Below, in pieces: positions 35,960-45,015 of a stretch of DNA of 64,000 nucleotides. The stretch's first letter is position 1; every line of letters starts with the position of its first letter. The notes under the pieces were generated by a model. The model was not told the DNA's origin, searched no databases, and saw only the letters and a program-made list of their open reading frames with translations. The position numbers and the translations under genes are program-made. The stretch lies in the NCBI RefSeq assembly GCF_029846635.1, contig NZ_JARVTG010000002.1:2025501-2089500 (forward strand), given 5' to 3'. The stretch comes from Pokkaliibacter sp. MBI-7. GTDB lineage: Bacteria > Pseudomonadota > Gammaproteobacteria > Pseudomonadales > Balneatricaceae.

Positions 35960-36661
35960 TTACCACTTTTCCAGCTGCTGGCAGTACTGCAACTCAGCCG
36001 GGCTTAGGCGGTAGTGGCCGTAGCGGCCTTGCTGATAGCGCTCGGCACTGATCAGGGTTTGCAGCCGTAACAACGAAGAAAACAATGCCCGGCGTGCTGC
36101 CAGATGCTGGAGTACTCGCGGCACCAGACCAATGTCGGTGTAGCGGCTTTGATGGCGGATACGGGTCATTACCGTGCCGGGTATCGGCTCCGCCTTCCAG
36201 CACGCCTGACCATCAGGAATACGCAGATAATCCGCCGAGGCAGGAAGACGATTGGCACTCGTCTGCACCTGCAGCCATAGCCTGCCATCAGGGTCGGTAC
36301 CCGCCAGCGACTGCACCAGCAGATCGCGATTGCTGATCGGCCAGGGCGGATTGAAATAGCTGTGCACCAGCTGGCTCAGTGCCTGTGGCTGAGAGGCTGG
36401 CGCGATAAGAGGCTGGTAGCGGACCCGCTCACCGTAAGCCACCCACCTGGAAAAGCTGTCGGCGTCTTCAAGCACAGCCAGCAATGCCGAAGGCTGGGCC
36501 TGCACCTGCAACTCACCACGCAGCTCCATAGAGCGACCATCGTCAGCTCCGCGATACCAGACAGCCACTCCTCTGTCTTGCCTGTACAGCTGCCACTCCC
36601 CGGCCTGAGCCGACAGTGATAAGAGCAATAGCAGCAGGACCTCTGCGTTGCGGGCAAACAC
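35960..36661 (-). CDS. START-domain lipid-binding-like protein (secreted)
   Basis: About 233 residues. The frame is open to 36865 but this would overlap cysH. A GTG at 36661, with GGGGTGAG upstream, gives a clean signal peptide ending SLSAQA-GEW. The body has the START/polyketide-cyclase pattern: GVAVWYRGADDG, ALLAVLEDADSFSRWVAYGERVRY, HSYFNPPWPISNRDLLVQSL and the C-terminal helix LFSSLLRLQTLISAERYQQ. Similar exported START proteins occur in pseudomonads; their ligands are unknown. The start is uncertain (other GTGs at 36673 and 36682). Confidence 0.8.
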   Translation of the reverse strand: MFARNAEVLLLLLLSLSAQAGEWQLYRQDRGVAVWYRGADDGRSMELRGELQVQAQPSALLAVLEDADSFSRWVAYGERVRYQPLIAPASQPQALSQLVHSYFNPPWPISNRDLLVQSLAGTDPDGRLWLQVQTSANRLPASADYLRIPDGQACWKAEPIPGTVMTRIRHQSRYTDIGLVPRVLQHLAARRALFSSLLRLQTLISAERYQQGRYGHYRLSPAELQYCQQLEKW

Positions 36662-36730
36662 GTTCGCACTCACCCCACACACATCCCTAACTACGGCAGT
36701 AAAACAAGCAGCCGATGGCGCAGAAACAAC

Positions 36731-36753
36731 AAACCCTGCACAGGGCAGGGTTT
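36731..36753 (-). terminator. Terminator downstream of cysH
   Basis: Perfect 9-bp stem aaaccctgc / gcagggttt with a 5-nt loop, followed on the minus strand by tttgttgttt. It lies 22 nt after the cysH stop and upstream of the START gene. Confidence 0.8.
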
Positions 36754-36774
36754 GAACGTATTCCGAACAGCGTT

Positions 36775-37554
36775 TCAATCGGGGCGCTTCAGAGAAGAAA
36801 ACGCGGCACCGGCTGAACCAGCGGATTGCTTCAATGGTGTTGACGCACCGGGGTGAAGACCACACTCGCGCAGATCAGCATTCTCCCACCACCAGCGTCC
36901 AGACCGCACATCTTCGCCCAAAGTGACGGAGCGGGTACAGGGCGCGCAGCCGATGCTGGGATAGAACTTGTCGTGCAGGATGTTGTAAGGCACGGCAAAG
37001 TGGCGGATATAGGCCCAGACCTCTTTTTCCGTCCAGTCAGCCAGCGGATTGAGCTTATCCATGTTGTTGCCCAGATCGCGCTCAGTGAACGCGACGTTAT
37101 CGCGGGTGACGGACTGTTCGCGGCGAATGCCGGTTACCCAGGCGTCATAGCCTGCCAGTGCACGCTTCAGTGGCAACACTTTACGTACATGGCAGCAGGC
37201 CTTGCGCAGTTCAATGCTTTCGTAGAAAGCATTCACGCCATGCTCACTGACATAGGCTTCCACATCCTCAGGACGGGGAAAGAACACCTGAATCCGGCAA
37301 CTGAGCTGTTGCTGAATGTCCGCCAACAGGGTCAGTGTCTCTTCAGGCAGGCGACCCGTATCGAGACAGAACATGTTGATCGCCGGTGCATGCCGGGCAA
37401 TCAGGTGGGTGATGACCACATCTTCCGCGCCCAGACTGTTGGCAAAGGTCACCCTGGCATATTTGCCTTCGGCTTCCTGAAGCAGACGGATACTGTGCTC
37501 GATTTTGGCCTGCAGCACTTCAGACAGTGCCGCCCTGGCTTGGTTATCGCTCAT
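36775..37554 (-). CDS. cysH: Assimilatory adenylyl-sulfate reductase (CysH family, [4Fe-4S] type)
   Basis: Reduces activated sulfate to sulfite with thioredoxin. It has 259 residues. It carries the cluster cysteines Cys120-Cys121 (KACCHVRK) and Cys203/Cys206 (GCAPCTR), found in APS reductases but absent from E. coli-type PAPS reductases, and the catalytic Cys231 in ECGLH. P-loop-like FANSLGAEDV and TGIRREQS are also present. Together with a CysN lacking a CysC domain and no cysC in the window, this suggests that APS is the substrate. It lies downstream of cysI and a DUF934 gene on the minus strand. Confidence 0.93.
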   Translation of the reverse strand: MSDNQARAALSEVLQAKIEHSIRLLQEAEGKYARVTFANSLGAEDVVITHLIARHAPAINMFCLDTGRLPEETLTLLADIQQQLSCRIQVFFPRPEDVEAYVSEHGVNAFYESIELRKACCHVRKVLPLKRALAGYDAWVTGIRREQSVTRDNVAFTERDLGNNMDKLNPLADWTEKEVWAYIRHFAVPYNILHDKFYPSIGCAPCTRSVTLGEDVRSGRWWWENADLRECGLHPGASTPLKQSAGSAGAAFSSLKRPD

Positions 37555-37652
37555 CTCAGTGTCTCACGGTAATCGGTTCAGTTGGCTCGCCACGGAGCCG
37601 GATCGGGCCGGACCGCCCGCACCCTGACGGCGCAAGCAGTCCTTTGAGCGGG

Positions 37653-38156
37653 TTACTGTGCCCAGCGGCGGAACAGTGGACGGGGATCGTAGGCGCCCCC
37701 TTGGTAGTCCACTCCGATCTCGCTCAATGCTTCAAGGTGTTCGGCCTTGAAGCGATCTTCCGCAATCAGGAAGGCATCGAAACCACAACGCGCCATGTAC
37801 TGCAGACGATCACGGGTCACATCGCCCACTGCACGGATTTCGCCCTGATAGCCAAAACGCTCGCGCAGGATGCGGGCGTGGGTAAAACCACGGCCATCCG
37901 TAAAGACCGGGAAGTGCACAGCCACCAGCGGCAATGTACCCACCAGATCCTTGATTGTCAGAGTATCGTCAGCAGGCTCGACCAGCGGTGCAACACGACC
38001 AGCATGGCTGCTGATCTCACCATTGGCATCGGCCAGCATACGCTTCAGAGGAATGATCACGTCACCGGCAGGCAGCGCAGCCTCGGCATCCAGACACAGG
38101 GTCCAGGTGTCTTCAACCTGCTCAACCTGAGACTGTCTGTTAATGATGAGGGGCAT
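37653..38156 (-). CDS. DUF934 family protein, sulfite-reduction associated
   Basis: 167 residues starting MPLIINRQ; the ATG at 38156 follows AAGGAG and lies within the end of cysI, so the two genes overlap by 17 bp and are co-translated. Family motifs are VHFPVFTDGRGFTHARILRERFGYQGEIRAVGDV and CGFDAFLI. DUF934 genes are regularly found next to the single-subunit cysI in pseudomonads and related bacteria, where a helper role in sulfite reduction is suspected but not established. Confidence 0.9.
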   Translation of the reverse strand: MPLIINRQSQVEQVEDTWTLCLDAEAALPAGDVIIPLKRMLADANGEISSHAGRVAPLVEPADDTLTIKDLVGTLPLVAVHFPVFTDGRGFTHARILRERFGYQGEIRAVGDVTRDRLQYMARCGFDAFLIAEDRFKAEHLEALSEIGVDYQGGAYDPRPLFRRWAQ

Positions 38157-39801
38157 ATACACGCTCCTTGAAGGGGTCAACACCTACACGACGAACGGTA
38201 TCCAGGAAGGACTCATCCTCCCCTTCACGCTGTTCCACATATACTTCCAGCAGACGGGCCACGGTTTCAGGCACTTCATCCTGATGCACGGCCTTGCCGA
38301 TCACCTTGCCCAGACTGGCATCTTCTGCCGCCGAACCACCGATGGTGATCTGATACCACTGCTCGCCTTTCTTATCGACGCCGAGGATACCGATGTTACC
38401 TACGTGGTGGTGACCACAGGCATTCATGCAGCCAGACATATTCAGGCTGATTTCGCCCAGATCGTGGACAAAGTCCAGCAGCTCAACACGCTTGTTGATG
38501 GCTTCAGCGACAGGAATAGTCTGAGCGTTGGCCAGAGAACAGAAGTCGAAGCCGGGGCAGCAGATCATGTCGGTGACGGTTCCCACGTTGGGGCGCGCCA
38601 CATCCAGCTCGATGGCTTTCTGCCACAGGGCCAGCAGGTCTTTTTCAGCGACGTCAGCCAGTACCAGATTCTGGTCGTGGGTGACGCGCAGCTCACCAAA
38701 ACTGTACTCATCGGCCAGATCTGCGATGGCGTCCATCTGTGCATCGGTTGCATCGCCGGGGGCACGCAGCAGCGGTTTCAGAGACAGCACGACGATGCGA
38801 TAGCCCTCGACGCGGTGCTCACGGGTGTTGCGCTCAAACCAGACGCGGAAATCGCTATTGCCGGACAACAGCGCCTGCAGGCCTGCATCAGCGGCTGCGG
38901 CAGAATCGTAAGCAGGTTCGGTGAAGTAGGCTTTCAGGCGTACCACTTCCTGCTCATCAAGAGTCATGGGGCCGTCTTTGACATGCGCCCACTCAGCATC
39001 AACAGCATCACGGAATGCATCAATGCCCATAGCGTTAACCAGAATCTTGATACGCGCCTTGTACTTGTTGTCACGGCGCCCGTGCAGGTTGTAAACGCGC
39101 AGGATGGACTCGAGGTAGGACAGCAGGTGTTTCTTTTCCAGCCAGGGGCAAATCACTTGACCGATAAACGGCGTGCGGCCCAGACCACCCCCTACATAGA
39201 CACGGAAACCCACTTCACCCGCTTCGTTTGGTGTCAGATGGATGCCGATATCGTGCACCTGAGTGGCAGCACGGTCGCGCTCGCTGGCGGTCACGGCGAT
39301 CTTGAACTTGCGTGGCAGATAAGCGAATTCAGGGTGCAGCGTTGACCACTGACGGATCAGCTCACACCAGGGACGAGGATCTTCCACTTCGCCAGCAATC
39401 ACACCGGCGTACTGATCACTGGTGGTATTACGGATACAGTTACCACTGGTCTGAATGGCATGCATCTGCACTTCAGCCAGCTCCGCCAGGATGTCAGGTA
39501 CAGATTCCAGCGTCGGCCAGTTGAACTGGATGTTCTGACGGGTAGTGAAATGGCCATAGCCTTTGTCGTAAGTACGGGCAATATGAGCCAGTTTGCGCAG
39601 CTGGTCAGAAGACAGCAGACCATAAGGAATGGCCACGCGCAGCATGGGAGCGAAGCGCTGGATATAGAGCCCGTTCATCAGGCGCAGGACACGAAATTCG
39701 TCCTCGGGCAATTCACCTGCCAGATAACGGCGGGTCTGGTCACGGAACTGCGCGACCCGATCATCCACCAGACGCTGGTCATATTCGTTATAAACGTACA
39801 T
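38140..39801 (-). CDS. cysI: Sulfite reductase hemoprotein CysI (nitrite/sulfite reductase family)
   Basis: Six-electron reduction of sulfite to sulfide using siroheme and a [4Fe-4S] cluster. It has 553 residues with two ferredoxin-like repeats. Cluster ligands are in CCPGFDFCSLA (about 412-422) and SGCMNACGHHHVGNIG (about 455-470). The substrate-binding basic segments TTRQNIQFNW and SGNCIRNTT are present. The size and sequence fit the pseudomonad-type CysI, which works without CysJ. The ribosome site is weak. It heads the cysI-DUF934-cysH unit. Confidence 0.95.
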   Translation of the reverse strand: MYVYNEYDQRLVDDRVAQFRDQTRRYLAGELPEDEFRVLRLMNGLYIQRFAPMLRVAIPYGLLSSDQLRKLAHIARTYDKGYGHFTTRQNIQFNWPTLESVPDILAELAEVQMHAIQTSGNCIRNTTSDQYAGVIAGEVEDPRPWCELIRQWSTLHPEFAYLPRKFKIAVTASERDRAATQVHDIGIHLTPNEAGEVGFRVYVGGGLGRTPFIGQVICPWLEKKHLLSYLESILRVYNLHGRRDNKYKARIKILVNAMGIDAFRDAVDAEWAHVKDGPMTLDEQEVVRLKAYFTEPAYDSAAAADAGLQALLSGNSDFRVWFERNTREHRVEGYRIVVLSLKPLLRAPGDATDAQMDAIADLADEYSFGELRVTHDQNLVLADVAEKDLLALWQKAIELDVARPNVGTVTDMICCPGFDFCSLANAQTIPVAEAINKRVELLDFVHDLGEISLNMSGCMNACGHHHVGNIGILGVDKKGEQWYQITIGGSAAEDASLGKVIGKAVHQDEVPETVARLLEVYVEQREGEDESFLDTVRRVGVDPFKERVYAPHH

Positions 39802-40445
39802 GGGGCTTTTTCACACACTCAGATTCACGGTTTGTTTCCACATGGACACCGACTTCACGGAAGTACTGTGTCAGCATGCAGCCCTGCTTTATTAGTAAGT
39901 TTTCTGCGCAGCGGACGTCTGTCCAGTGCGCCATCAGAGCAATTGGGGAGCCAGGCATAGCCTGTTAACTATGTGTGGGTCTCAATGTGCAGGCATACAA
40001 CCACATCGTTACCCAACCATCACCGACCACTTCTCGCCCTGCCGAATTCAGCCTGACGACCAGCGATGGCTCGACCCATTTTCACTATTGGCTGAGCATG
40101 GTAGAGGAGGAGGTTATATAACTCAAAAGAATAATTTCTTATTTATATAGCTTCTTTGATTATGAAATTAAGGCGGTGTCGTGCTCTGCCCGCTGCACGC
40201 CATTCATATATCTTTCGGAAATGACAACATGCCAATTTATTCTTTTTTGTTTTAAATCTATGCCTCTATGATGGCTCTGTTAAAATTCGCCGACACTGTT
40301 TTAGGACCCGTCCCCTCTCCAACCCAATCACTAAGTGATTGAACTGCGATGGAGACACTCAAACCAAGCAAATAAGGACAGGGCTGACCAGTGCAAACCG
40401 TGATTGCCTGCTAACTGGTTAAACGAAGTTAAAAGGAAAGTGTTC
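39802..40445. other. Divergent control region between cysI and fldB
   Basis: 644 bases with no supported gene. The stretch 40110-40270 is strongly AT-rich, unlike the surroundings, and includes a local palindrome-like run (aagaataatttctt near 40125). This is where CysB- or Fur-type regulators could bind, but I cannot assign a site. The fldB leader ends with AAAGGAAAG 8 nt before its ATG. Confidence 0.4.
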
Positions 40446-40958
40446 ATGTCTATCGCCTTGTTCTATGGCTCAACCACAGGTAACACCGAGGAAGTCGGCA
40501 AGAAGATCATCGCCAAGCTGGGTGCCGATGTAGACGTCTACAGTGTGGACGATACACCTGTTGCCGTTGCGGCAGCCTACGACTTCATCATTTTCGGCAT
40601 CCCCACCTGGGACTACGGCGAGATTCAGGAAGCCTGGCAGGAAGTATGGGATGACGTAGATGACGTCGATTTTGCCGATAAAACCGTCGCGTTTTACGGT
40701 CTGGGCGACCAGTTTGGTTACCCCGAATGGTTCCTTGATGCCATGGGCATGCTGCATGACAAAGTCATCGCCCAGGGCGGCAAAGCCATCGGTTACTGGT
40801 CTACCGAAGGATACGAGTACGAAGCCTCCAAGGCTGCCACTGCCGACGGCAAGCAGTTTGTAGGCCTGGCCATTGATGAAGACTGGCAACGCGATCAAAC
40901 CGATGAGCGGGTTGAGCGCTGGGTCCAGCAGATTAAATCGGAAGCAAACCTGGCGTGA
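40446..40958 (+). CDS. fldB: Flavodoxin FldB-like
   Basis: An FMN electron carrier of 170 residues. The phosphate loop is YGSTTGNTEE near residue 7-16; the isoalloxazine loops are GIPTWDYGEIQEAW and YGLGDQFGYPEWFLDAMGMLHDK, which is close to E. coli FldB. GYWSTEGYEYEASKA completes the long-chain flavodoxin insertion. The ATG at 40446 follows AAAGGAAAG; the open frame upstream to 40404 is ignored. Lying between cysI and cysD, it may supply electrons to the sulfite reductase, since no cysJ is seen. Confidence 0.93.
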   Translation: MSIALFYGSTTGNTEEVGKKIIAKLGADVDVYSVDDTPVAVAAAYDFIIFGIPTWDYGEIQEAWQEVWDDVDDVDFADKTVAFYGLGDQFGYPEWFLDAMGMLHDKVIAQGGKAIGYWSTEGYEYEASKAATADGKQFVGLAIDEDWQRDQTDERVERWVQQIKSEANLA

Positions 40959-40988
40959 TGCCGGGTTTGTCTGCATAACGAGGGTGCC

Positions 40989-41933
40989 ATGTCCGAAGCG
41001 ACCAAACCATCAGTAGTGAATACCCTGTCTGAACGTCAGCTGACTCACCTGAAGCAGCTTGAAGCAGAGTCCATCCATATCATCCGTGAGGTAGCCGCCG
41101 AGTTTGAAAACCCGGTGATGCTGTACTCCATCGGCAAAGATTCAGCGGTCATGCTGCATCTGGCCTGCAAGGCGTTCTACCCTGGCAAGCCTCCCTTCCC
41201 GCTGATGCATGTGGATACCACCTGGAAATTCCGGGAAATGATCAGCTTCCGCGACGAGATGGCCAAAAAGCTTGGCATGGACCTGATTGTCCATATCAAC
41301 GAAGACGGGGTTAAGCAGGGCATCGGCCCCTTCACCCACGGCTCCAAGATCCACACCGACGTGATGAAGACCGAGTCACTCAAACAGGCACTGGACAAGT
41401 ACGGCTTTGATGCTGCGTTTGGTGGTGCCCGTCGTGACGAAGAGAAATCCCGCGCCAAGGAGCGTGTGTATTCCTTCCGTGACAAGAAACATCGCTGGGA
41501 TCCGAAAAACCAGCGTCCTGAGCTGTGGAACCTCTATAACGGCAAGGTTCACCGTGGCGAATCCATTCGGGTATTCCCGCTGTCCAACTGGACCGAGCTG
41601 GATATCTGGCAATATATCTTCCTTGAAAGTATCCCAATCGTTCCCCTTTACTACGCAGCAGAGCGTCCTGTGGTTGAGCGCAACGGCACCCTGATCATGG
41701 TTGACGACGAACGTATGCCACTGGAAGCAGGCGAGAAGCCGGTGATGAAGTCAGTACGCTTCCGTACTCTTGGCTGCTACCCGCTGACAGGTGCGGTGGA
41801 ATCCACCGCCAACACCCTGCCTGAAATCATTCAGGAAATGCTGCTGACCAAAACCTCCGAACGTCAGGGCCGAGTGATCGACCATGACCAGGCAGGCTCC
41901 ATGGAGCAGAAGAAGCGCGAAGGGTATTTCTAA
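40989..41933 (+). CDS. cysD: Sulfate adenylyltransferase subunit 2 CysD
   Basis: Catalytic subunit of ATP sulfurylase, 314 residues, making APS from sulfate and ATP. The PP-motif is SIGKDS (47-52); family stretches are FPLMHVDTTWKF, GGARRDEEKSRAKER and FPLSNWTELDIWQYI. The C-terminal RFRTLGCYPLTGAVES and the final KREGYF are diagnostic. GAGGG lies 5 nt before the start. It works as a heterodimer with CysN encoded 93 nt downstream. Confidence 0.97.
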   Translation: MSEATKPSVVNTLSERQLTHLKQLEAESIHIIREVAAEFENPVMLYSIGKDSAVMLHLACKAFYPGKPPFPLMHVDTTWKFREMISFRDEMAKKLGMDLIVHINEDGVKQGIGPFTHGSKIHTDVMKTESLKQALDKYGFDAAFGGARRDEEKSRAKERVYSFRDKKHRWDPKNQRPELWNLYNGKVHRGESIRVFPLSNWTELDIWQYIFLESIPIVPLYYAAERPVVERNGTLIMVDDERMPLEAGEKPVMKSVRFRTLGCYPLTGAVESTANTLPEIIQEMLLTKTSERQGRVIDHDQAGSMEQKKREGYF

Positions 41934-42026
41934 AGGCGTGTTGTTCACCGCCCTTAGCAAGAACGAATGAGATATGGAAGCTTGCAGGCCAGCATCAGTG
42001 CCTGCTCTTCCGATTAGGAGAATCGA

Positions 42027-43454
42027 ATGAGTCACGCCTCCGAACTGATCGAATCCGATATCCTCGGCTACCTGAAACAGCACGAGAACAAGGACCTGCT
42101 GCGCTTTATCACCTGCGGCAGCGTTGATGATGGCAAATCCACCCTGATTGGCCGTTTGCTTTATGACACCAAGCTGATTTTTGAAGACCATCTGGCAGCC
42201 CTGCACAAAGACAACGAACGTGTGGGCAATGCAGGTGAAGCGCTGGACCTGGCGTTGCTGGTGGATGGCCTGCAGTCTGAGCGTGAGCAAGGTATCACTA
42301 TCGATGTGGCTTACCGCTACTTCTCTACCGACAAGCGCAAGTTCATCATTGCTGACACCCCCGGCCATGAGCAGTACACCCGTAACATGGCCACCGGCGC
42401 TTCCACCGCCAATCTGGCCATCATTCTTATCGATGCCCGCCGTGGTGTGCTGACCCAGACTCGCCGTCACAGTTTTATCGTCAACCTGCTGGGTATCAAG
42501 CACGTTGTCGTCGCCATCAACAAGATGGATCTGGTGCACTTTGATGAAGCCGAATTCAACCGCATTCGCGATGAATATCTGGAGTTCGCCAAGGCTCTGC
42601 ATATCCCTGATATCCAGTTTGTGCCGATGTCAGCCCTGAACGGTGACAACGTGGTGAACAAGTCTGACGCCATGCCCTGGTATCAGGGTGAGCCGCTGAT
42701 GCAGATTCTGGAAAACGTTGAGATCACCAAAGACATCAACTTTGATGACTTCCGCATGCCCGTACAGTTCGTCAACCGCCCCAATCTGGACTTCCGTGGT
42801 TTCTGCGGTACGGTGGCCTCCGGCATCGTGCGTAAAGGCGACAGCGTAACCGCCCTGCCCTCTGGCAAATCCAGCAAGGTCAAGGCCATTGTGACTGCCG
42901 ACGGTGAGCTGGACGAAGCCTTCCCTCCTCAGGCTATTACCCTGGTACTGGAAGACGAGATCGATATCAGCCGCGGAGACGTCATCGTCAAGACTGACAA
43001 CCTGCCGACCGTATCTGATACGTTCGATGCTGACATTGTTTGGATGAGTGAAGCTGAACTGGAAGCAGGCAAGCGTTACTGGCTGAAAACCGGTGGCAAG
43101 CTGATTCCTGCCAAAGTAGAACGCATCGACTTCAAGACTGACGTTAACACCATGGCCGAGTCTGCCACTCGCAGTCTGGCTCTGAATGAGATTGGTCGTT
43201 GCCGTCTGGTAACGGATGAGCCACTGGCTCTGGATGCCTACGAACAGAACAGCACCACCGGCGCCTTTATTCTGATCGACCGCATGTCCAACGCTACTCT
43301 GGGAGCAGGCATGATCGCCAGTATCGCTGATGCACAGGGCGAGAAGGAACTGGATGAGCTTGAGCGTCTGCAGGCTTTCGAACAGGAACTAAACGCACTG
43401 GTACGCAAATACTTCCCTCACTGGGAAGCGAAAGATATCAGCAAGCTGCGTTAA
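42027..43454 (+). CDS. cysN: Sulfate adenylyltransferase subunit 1 CysN (GTPase)
   Basis: GTPase partner of CysD, 475 residues; GTP hydrolysis drives APS formation. The P-loop is GSVDDGKS (31-38), then EREQGITIDVAYRYF, the switch DTPGHEQYTRNM and NKMD. It ends after the elongation-factor-like domains and has no CysC (APS kinase) fusion, unlike the CysNC form in pseudomonads. AGGAGA lies before the ATG. A very strong terminator follows. Confidence 0.97.
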   Translation: MSHASELIESDILGYLKQHENKDLLRFITCGSVDDGKSTLIGRLLYDTKLIFEDHLAALHKDNERVGNAGEALDLALLVDGLQSEREQGITIDVAYRYFSTDKRKFIIADTPGHEQYTRNMATGASTANLAIILIDARRGVLTQTRRHSFIVNLLGIKHVVVAINKMDLVHFDEAEFNRIRDEYLEFAKALHIPDIQFVPMSALNGDNVVNKSDAMPWYQGEPLMQILENVEITKDINFDDFRMPVQFVNRPNLDFRGFCGTVASGIVRKGDSVTALPSGKSSKVKAIVTADGELDEAFPPQAITLVLEDEIDISRGDVIVKTDNLPTVSDTFDADIVWMSEAELEAGKRYWLKTGGKLIPAKVERIDFKTDVNTMAESATRSLALNEIGRCRLVTDEPLALDAYEQNSTTGAFILIDRMSNATLGAGMIASIADAQGEKELDELERLQAFEQELNALVRKYFPHWEAKDISKLR

Positions 43455-43484
43455 TACCTGTCTCGCTATTCAGTGAGCTATACC

Positions 43485-43519
43485 AGCAAAAAGCCGAAGC
43501 CCTGCTTCGGCTTTTTGCT
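43485..43519 (+). terminator. Terminator after cysN
   Basis: Perfect 16-bp stem from agcaaaaagccgaagc to gcttcggctttttgct with a 3-nt loop, then tttt. It ends the fldB-cysD-cysN unit. Confidence 0.93.
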
Positions 43520-43640
43520 TTTTCAGACAGCGCGCCAGCCCCTGGCACCTTGTAATTCCGCTCCTGCGCCCGCAATATCTGACCCTGCTACTCAACTACT
43601 ACCCGCACATTGAAGTGGGTAATTAACACGGAGTTTGAAC

Positions 43641-44138
43641 ATGGCTACAGTTACGCTGAAAGGTAATCCATTCAACACCAACGGCGACCTGCCCGCGGTT
43701 GGCAGCCAGGCCCCTGCCCTGACCCTGGTTAAAACCGATCTGTCTGAAGTGACTCTGGAAAGCCTGAAAGGTCAGCGCGTTGTGCTGAACGTATTCCCCA
43801 GCATCGATACCCCTACCTGCGCCACTTCTGTCCGCGTGTTCAACCAGAAAGCCAGCGCGCTGGAAAACACCGTCGTGCTGTGCGTCTCTCAGGATCTGCC
43901 TTTTGCCCAGGCGCGCTTCTGCGGCGCTGAGGGTCTGGACAAGGTCATCCCAGCTTCTGCCTTCCGCTCCGATTTCGCTGCTGATTACGGCGTAAAACTG
44001 ATCGACGGCCCGCTGACCGGTCTGACAGCACGTTGTGTCGTGGTGGTTGATGCTGAAGGTAAAGTGGCCTACACCGAGCTGGTAGGCGAAGTGGCCAATG
44101 AACCTAATTACGAAGCGGCACTGGCTGCGCTGAACTAA
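43641..44138 (+). CDS. tpx: Thiol peroxidase Tpx
   Basis: An atypical 2-Cys peroxiredoxin of 165 residues that reduces lipid and alkyl hydroperoxides. The peroxidatic Cys60 is in PSIDTPTCATSVR and the resolving Cys94 in ARFCGAEG, matching C61 and C95 of E. coli Tpx. It begins MATVTLKGNPF and ends YEAALAALN, as usual. GGAG lies 8 nt before the ATG. It has its own terminator and is probably monocistronic. Confidence 0.97.
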   Translation: MATVTLKGNPFNTNGDLPAVGSQAPALTLVKTDLSEVTLESLKGQRVVLNVFPSIDTPTCATSVRVFNQKASALENTVVLCVSQDLPFAQARFCGAEGLDKVIPASAFRSDFAADYGVKLIDGPLTGLTARCVVVVDAEGKVAYTELVGEVANEPNYEAALAALN

Positions 44139-44184
44139 GAGCGAGTTCACGCTCCAGGCAAAATGCGGTACCGCAATAAAAGAT

Positions 44185-44210
44185 AAAGGCGAGCTGACAG
44201 GCTCGCCTTT
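44185..44210 (+). terminator. Terminator after tpx
   Basis: Perfect 10-bp stem aaaggcgagc / gctcgccttt with a 6-nt loop, followed by gttattt. Confidence 0.88.
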
Positions 44211-44333
44211 GTTATTTCTGCTTTCTGATACTCGATACTGGCAACCGTCGGAATTGACCTGCGTTAATGGGAGCAAGCCCGTTTTGAGGCAGCGTGCCCT
44301 CTCTTGAGGTGAATAGCGCGGTACTACTTAACA

Positions 44334-44837
44334 CTAGCTCTTCATCAATGGACGAAAACGCGCCATGGTAAATACATCTGCATAATGGCCGTTCTTGAAG
44401 GCGTAGCGCTTGTGCTCACCTTCGATTTCAAAACCAAACTTCTTGTACAGCGCAATGGCCGCTGTGTTATCGGTGTACACCTCTATTTCCACACGCTCGA
44501 TATTCAGCCAGCGATCACACATGTCCATAGCTGCCCGCAGCAGCGCTGAACCGACACCCTTGCCCAGATAATCCTGCCGGACAGCCATACCAAACTCGGC
44601 AACATGTCGTCGTCGCGGCCGGTTATTACTGATCAGGCTGAGCTGGCCGACGACGTCGTCCCCTACCTCAGCAATCAGATTATGGTAATGGGTGCCCACC
44701 TGATCAAAACGCGCTTCCCAGGACTCCTGAGAGGGATAGGGCAACTGCAGGGTGTTCTCATAGGCATGAGGCTGACTGTAAATAGCGCGAACGGCATCGA
44801 CGTCGGCCTTGTCGGCATGGCGAATATTGACCTCCAT
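44334..44837 (-). CDS. yhhY: YhhY-like GNAT acetyltransferase
   Basis: 167 residues resembling E. coli YhhY (AaaT), which N-acetylates some amino acids. Matching stretches are EVNIRHADKADVDAVRAIYSQP, NTLQLPYPSQESW, RPRRRHVAEFGMAV, the acetyl-CoA loop DYLGKGVGSALLRA and VYTDNTAAIALYKKFGFEIEG with KRYAFKNGHY. Substrate specificity is not proven here. A terminator of the upstream tct operon separates it from tctA. Confidence 0.9.
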   Translation of the reverse strand: MEVNIRHADKADVDAVRAIYSQPHAYENTLQLPYPSQESWEARFDQVGTHYHNLIAEVGDDVVGQLSLISNNRPRRRHVAEFGMAVRQDYLGKGVGSALLRAAMDMCDRWLNIERVEIEVYTDNTAAIALYKKFGFEIEGEHKRYAFKNGHYADVFTMARFRPLMKS

Positions 44838-44954
44838 GTGGTGTAACCTCGTATTGTTCTGTGCTGCTAATCATGAAATCCACCCATAACCATAGCACAG
44901 CGTTGCCAGACACGCGGCCGGCACTTCCTTCGGTAAAATCCCAACCCATAAAAT

Positions 44955-44985
44955 GCAAACAGGCGGGAATCCCCCGCCTGTTTGC
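44955..44985 (-). terminator. Terminator after tctA
   Basis: Perfect 13-bp stem gcaaacaggcggg / cccgcctgtttgc with a 5-nt loop, 31 nt beyond the tctA stop. It ends the tctCBA unit. Confidence 0.85.
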
Positions 44986-45015
44986 TGTGTGTCAGTTCAG
45001 TCAGTCGCTATTCAC

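Noticed and set aside
36662..36865. N-terminal extension of the START protein into cysH
   Set aside because: It would overlap the cysH 3' end and the terminator; a GTG at 36661 yields a clean signal peptide.
38143..39345. 400-codon ORF antisense to cysI
   Set aside because: Lies wholly opposite the clear cysI gene; composition is that of a shadow frame.
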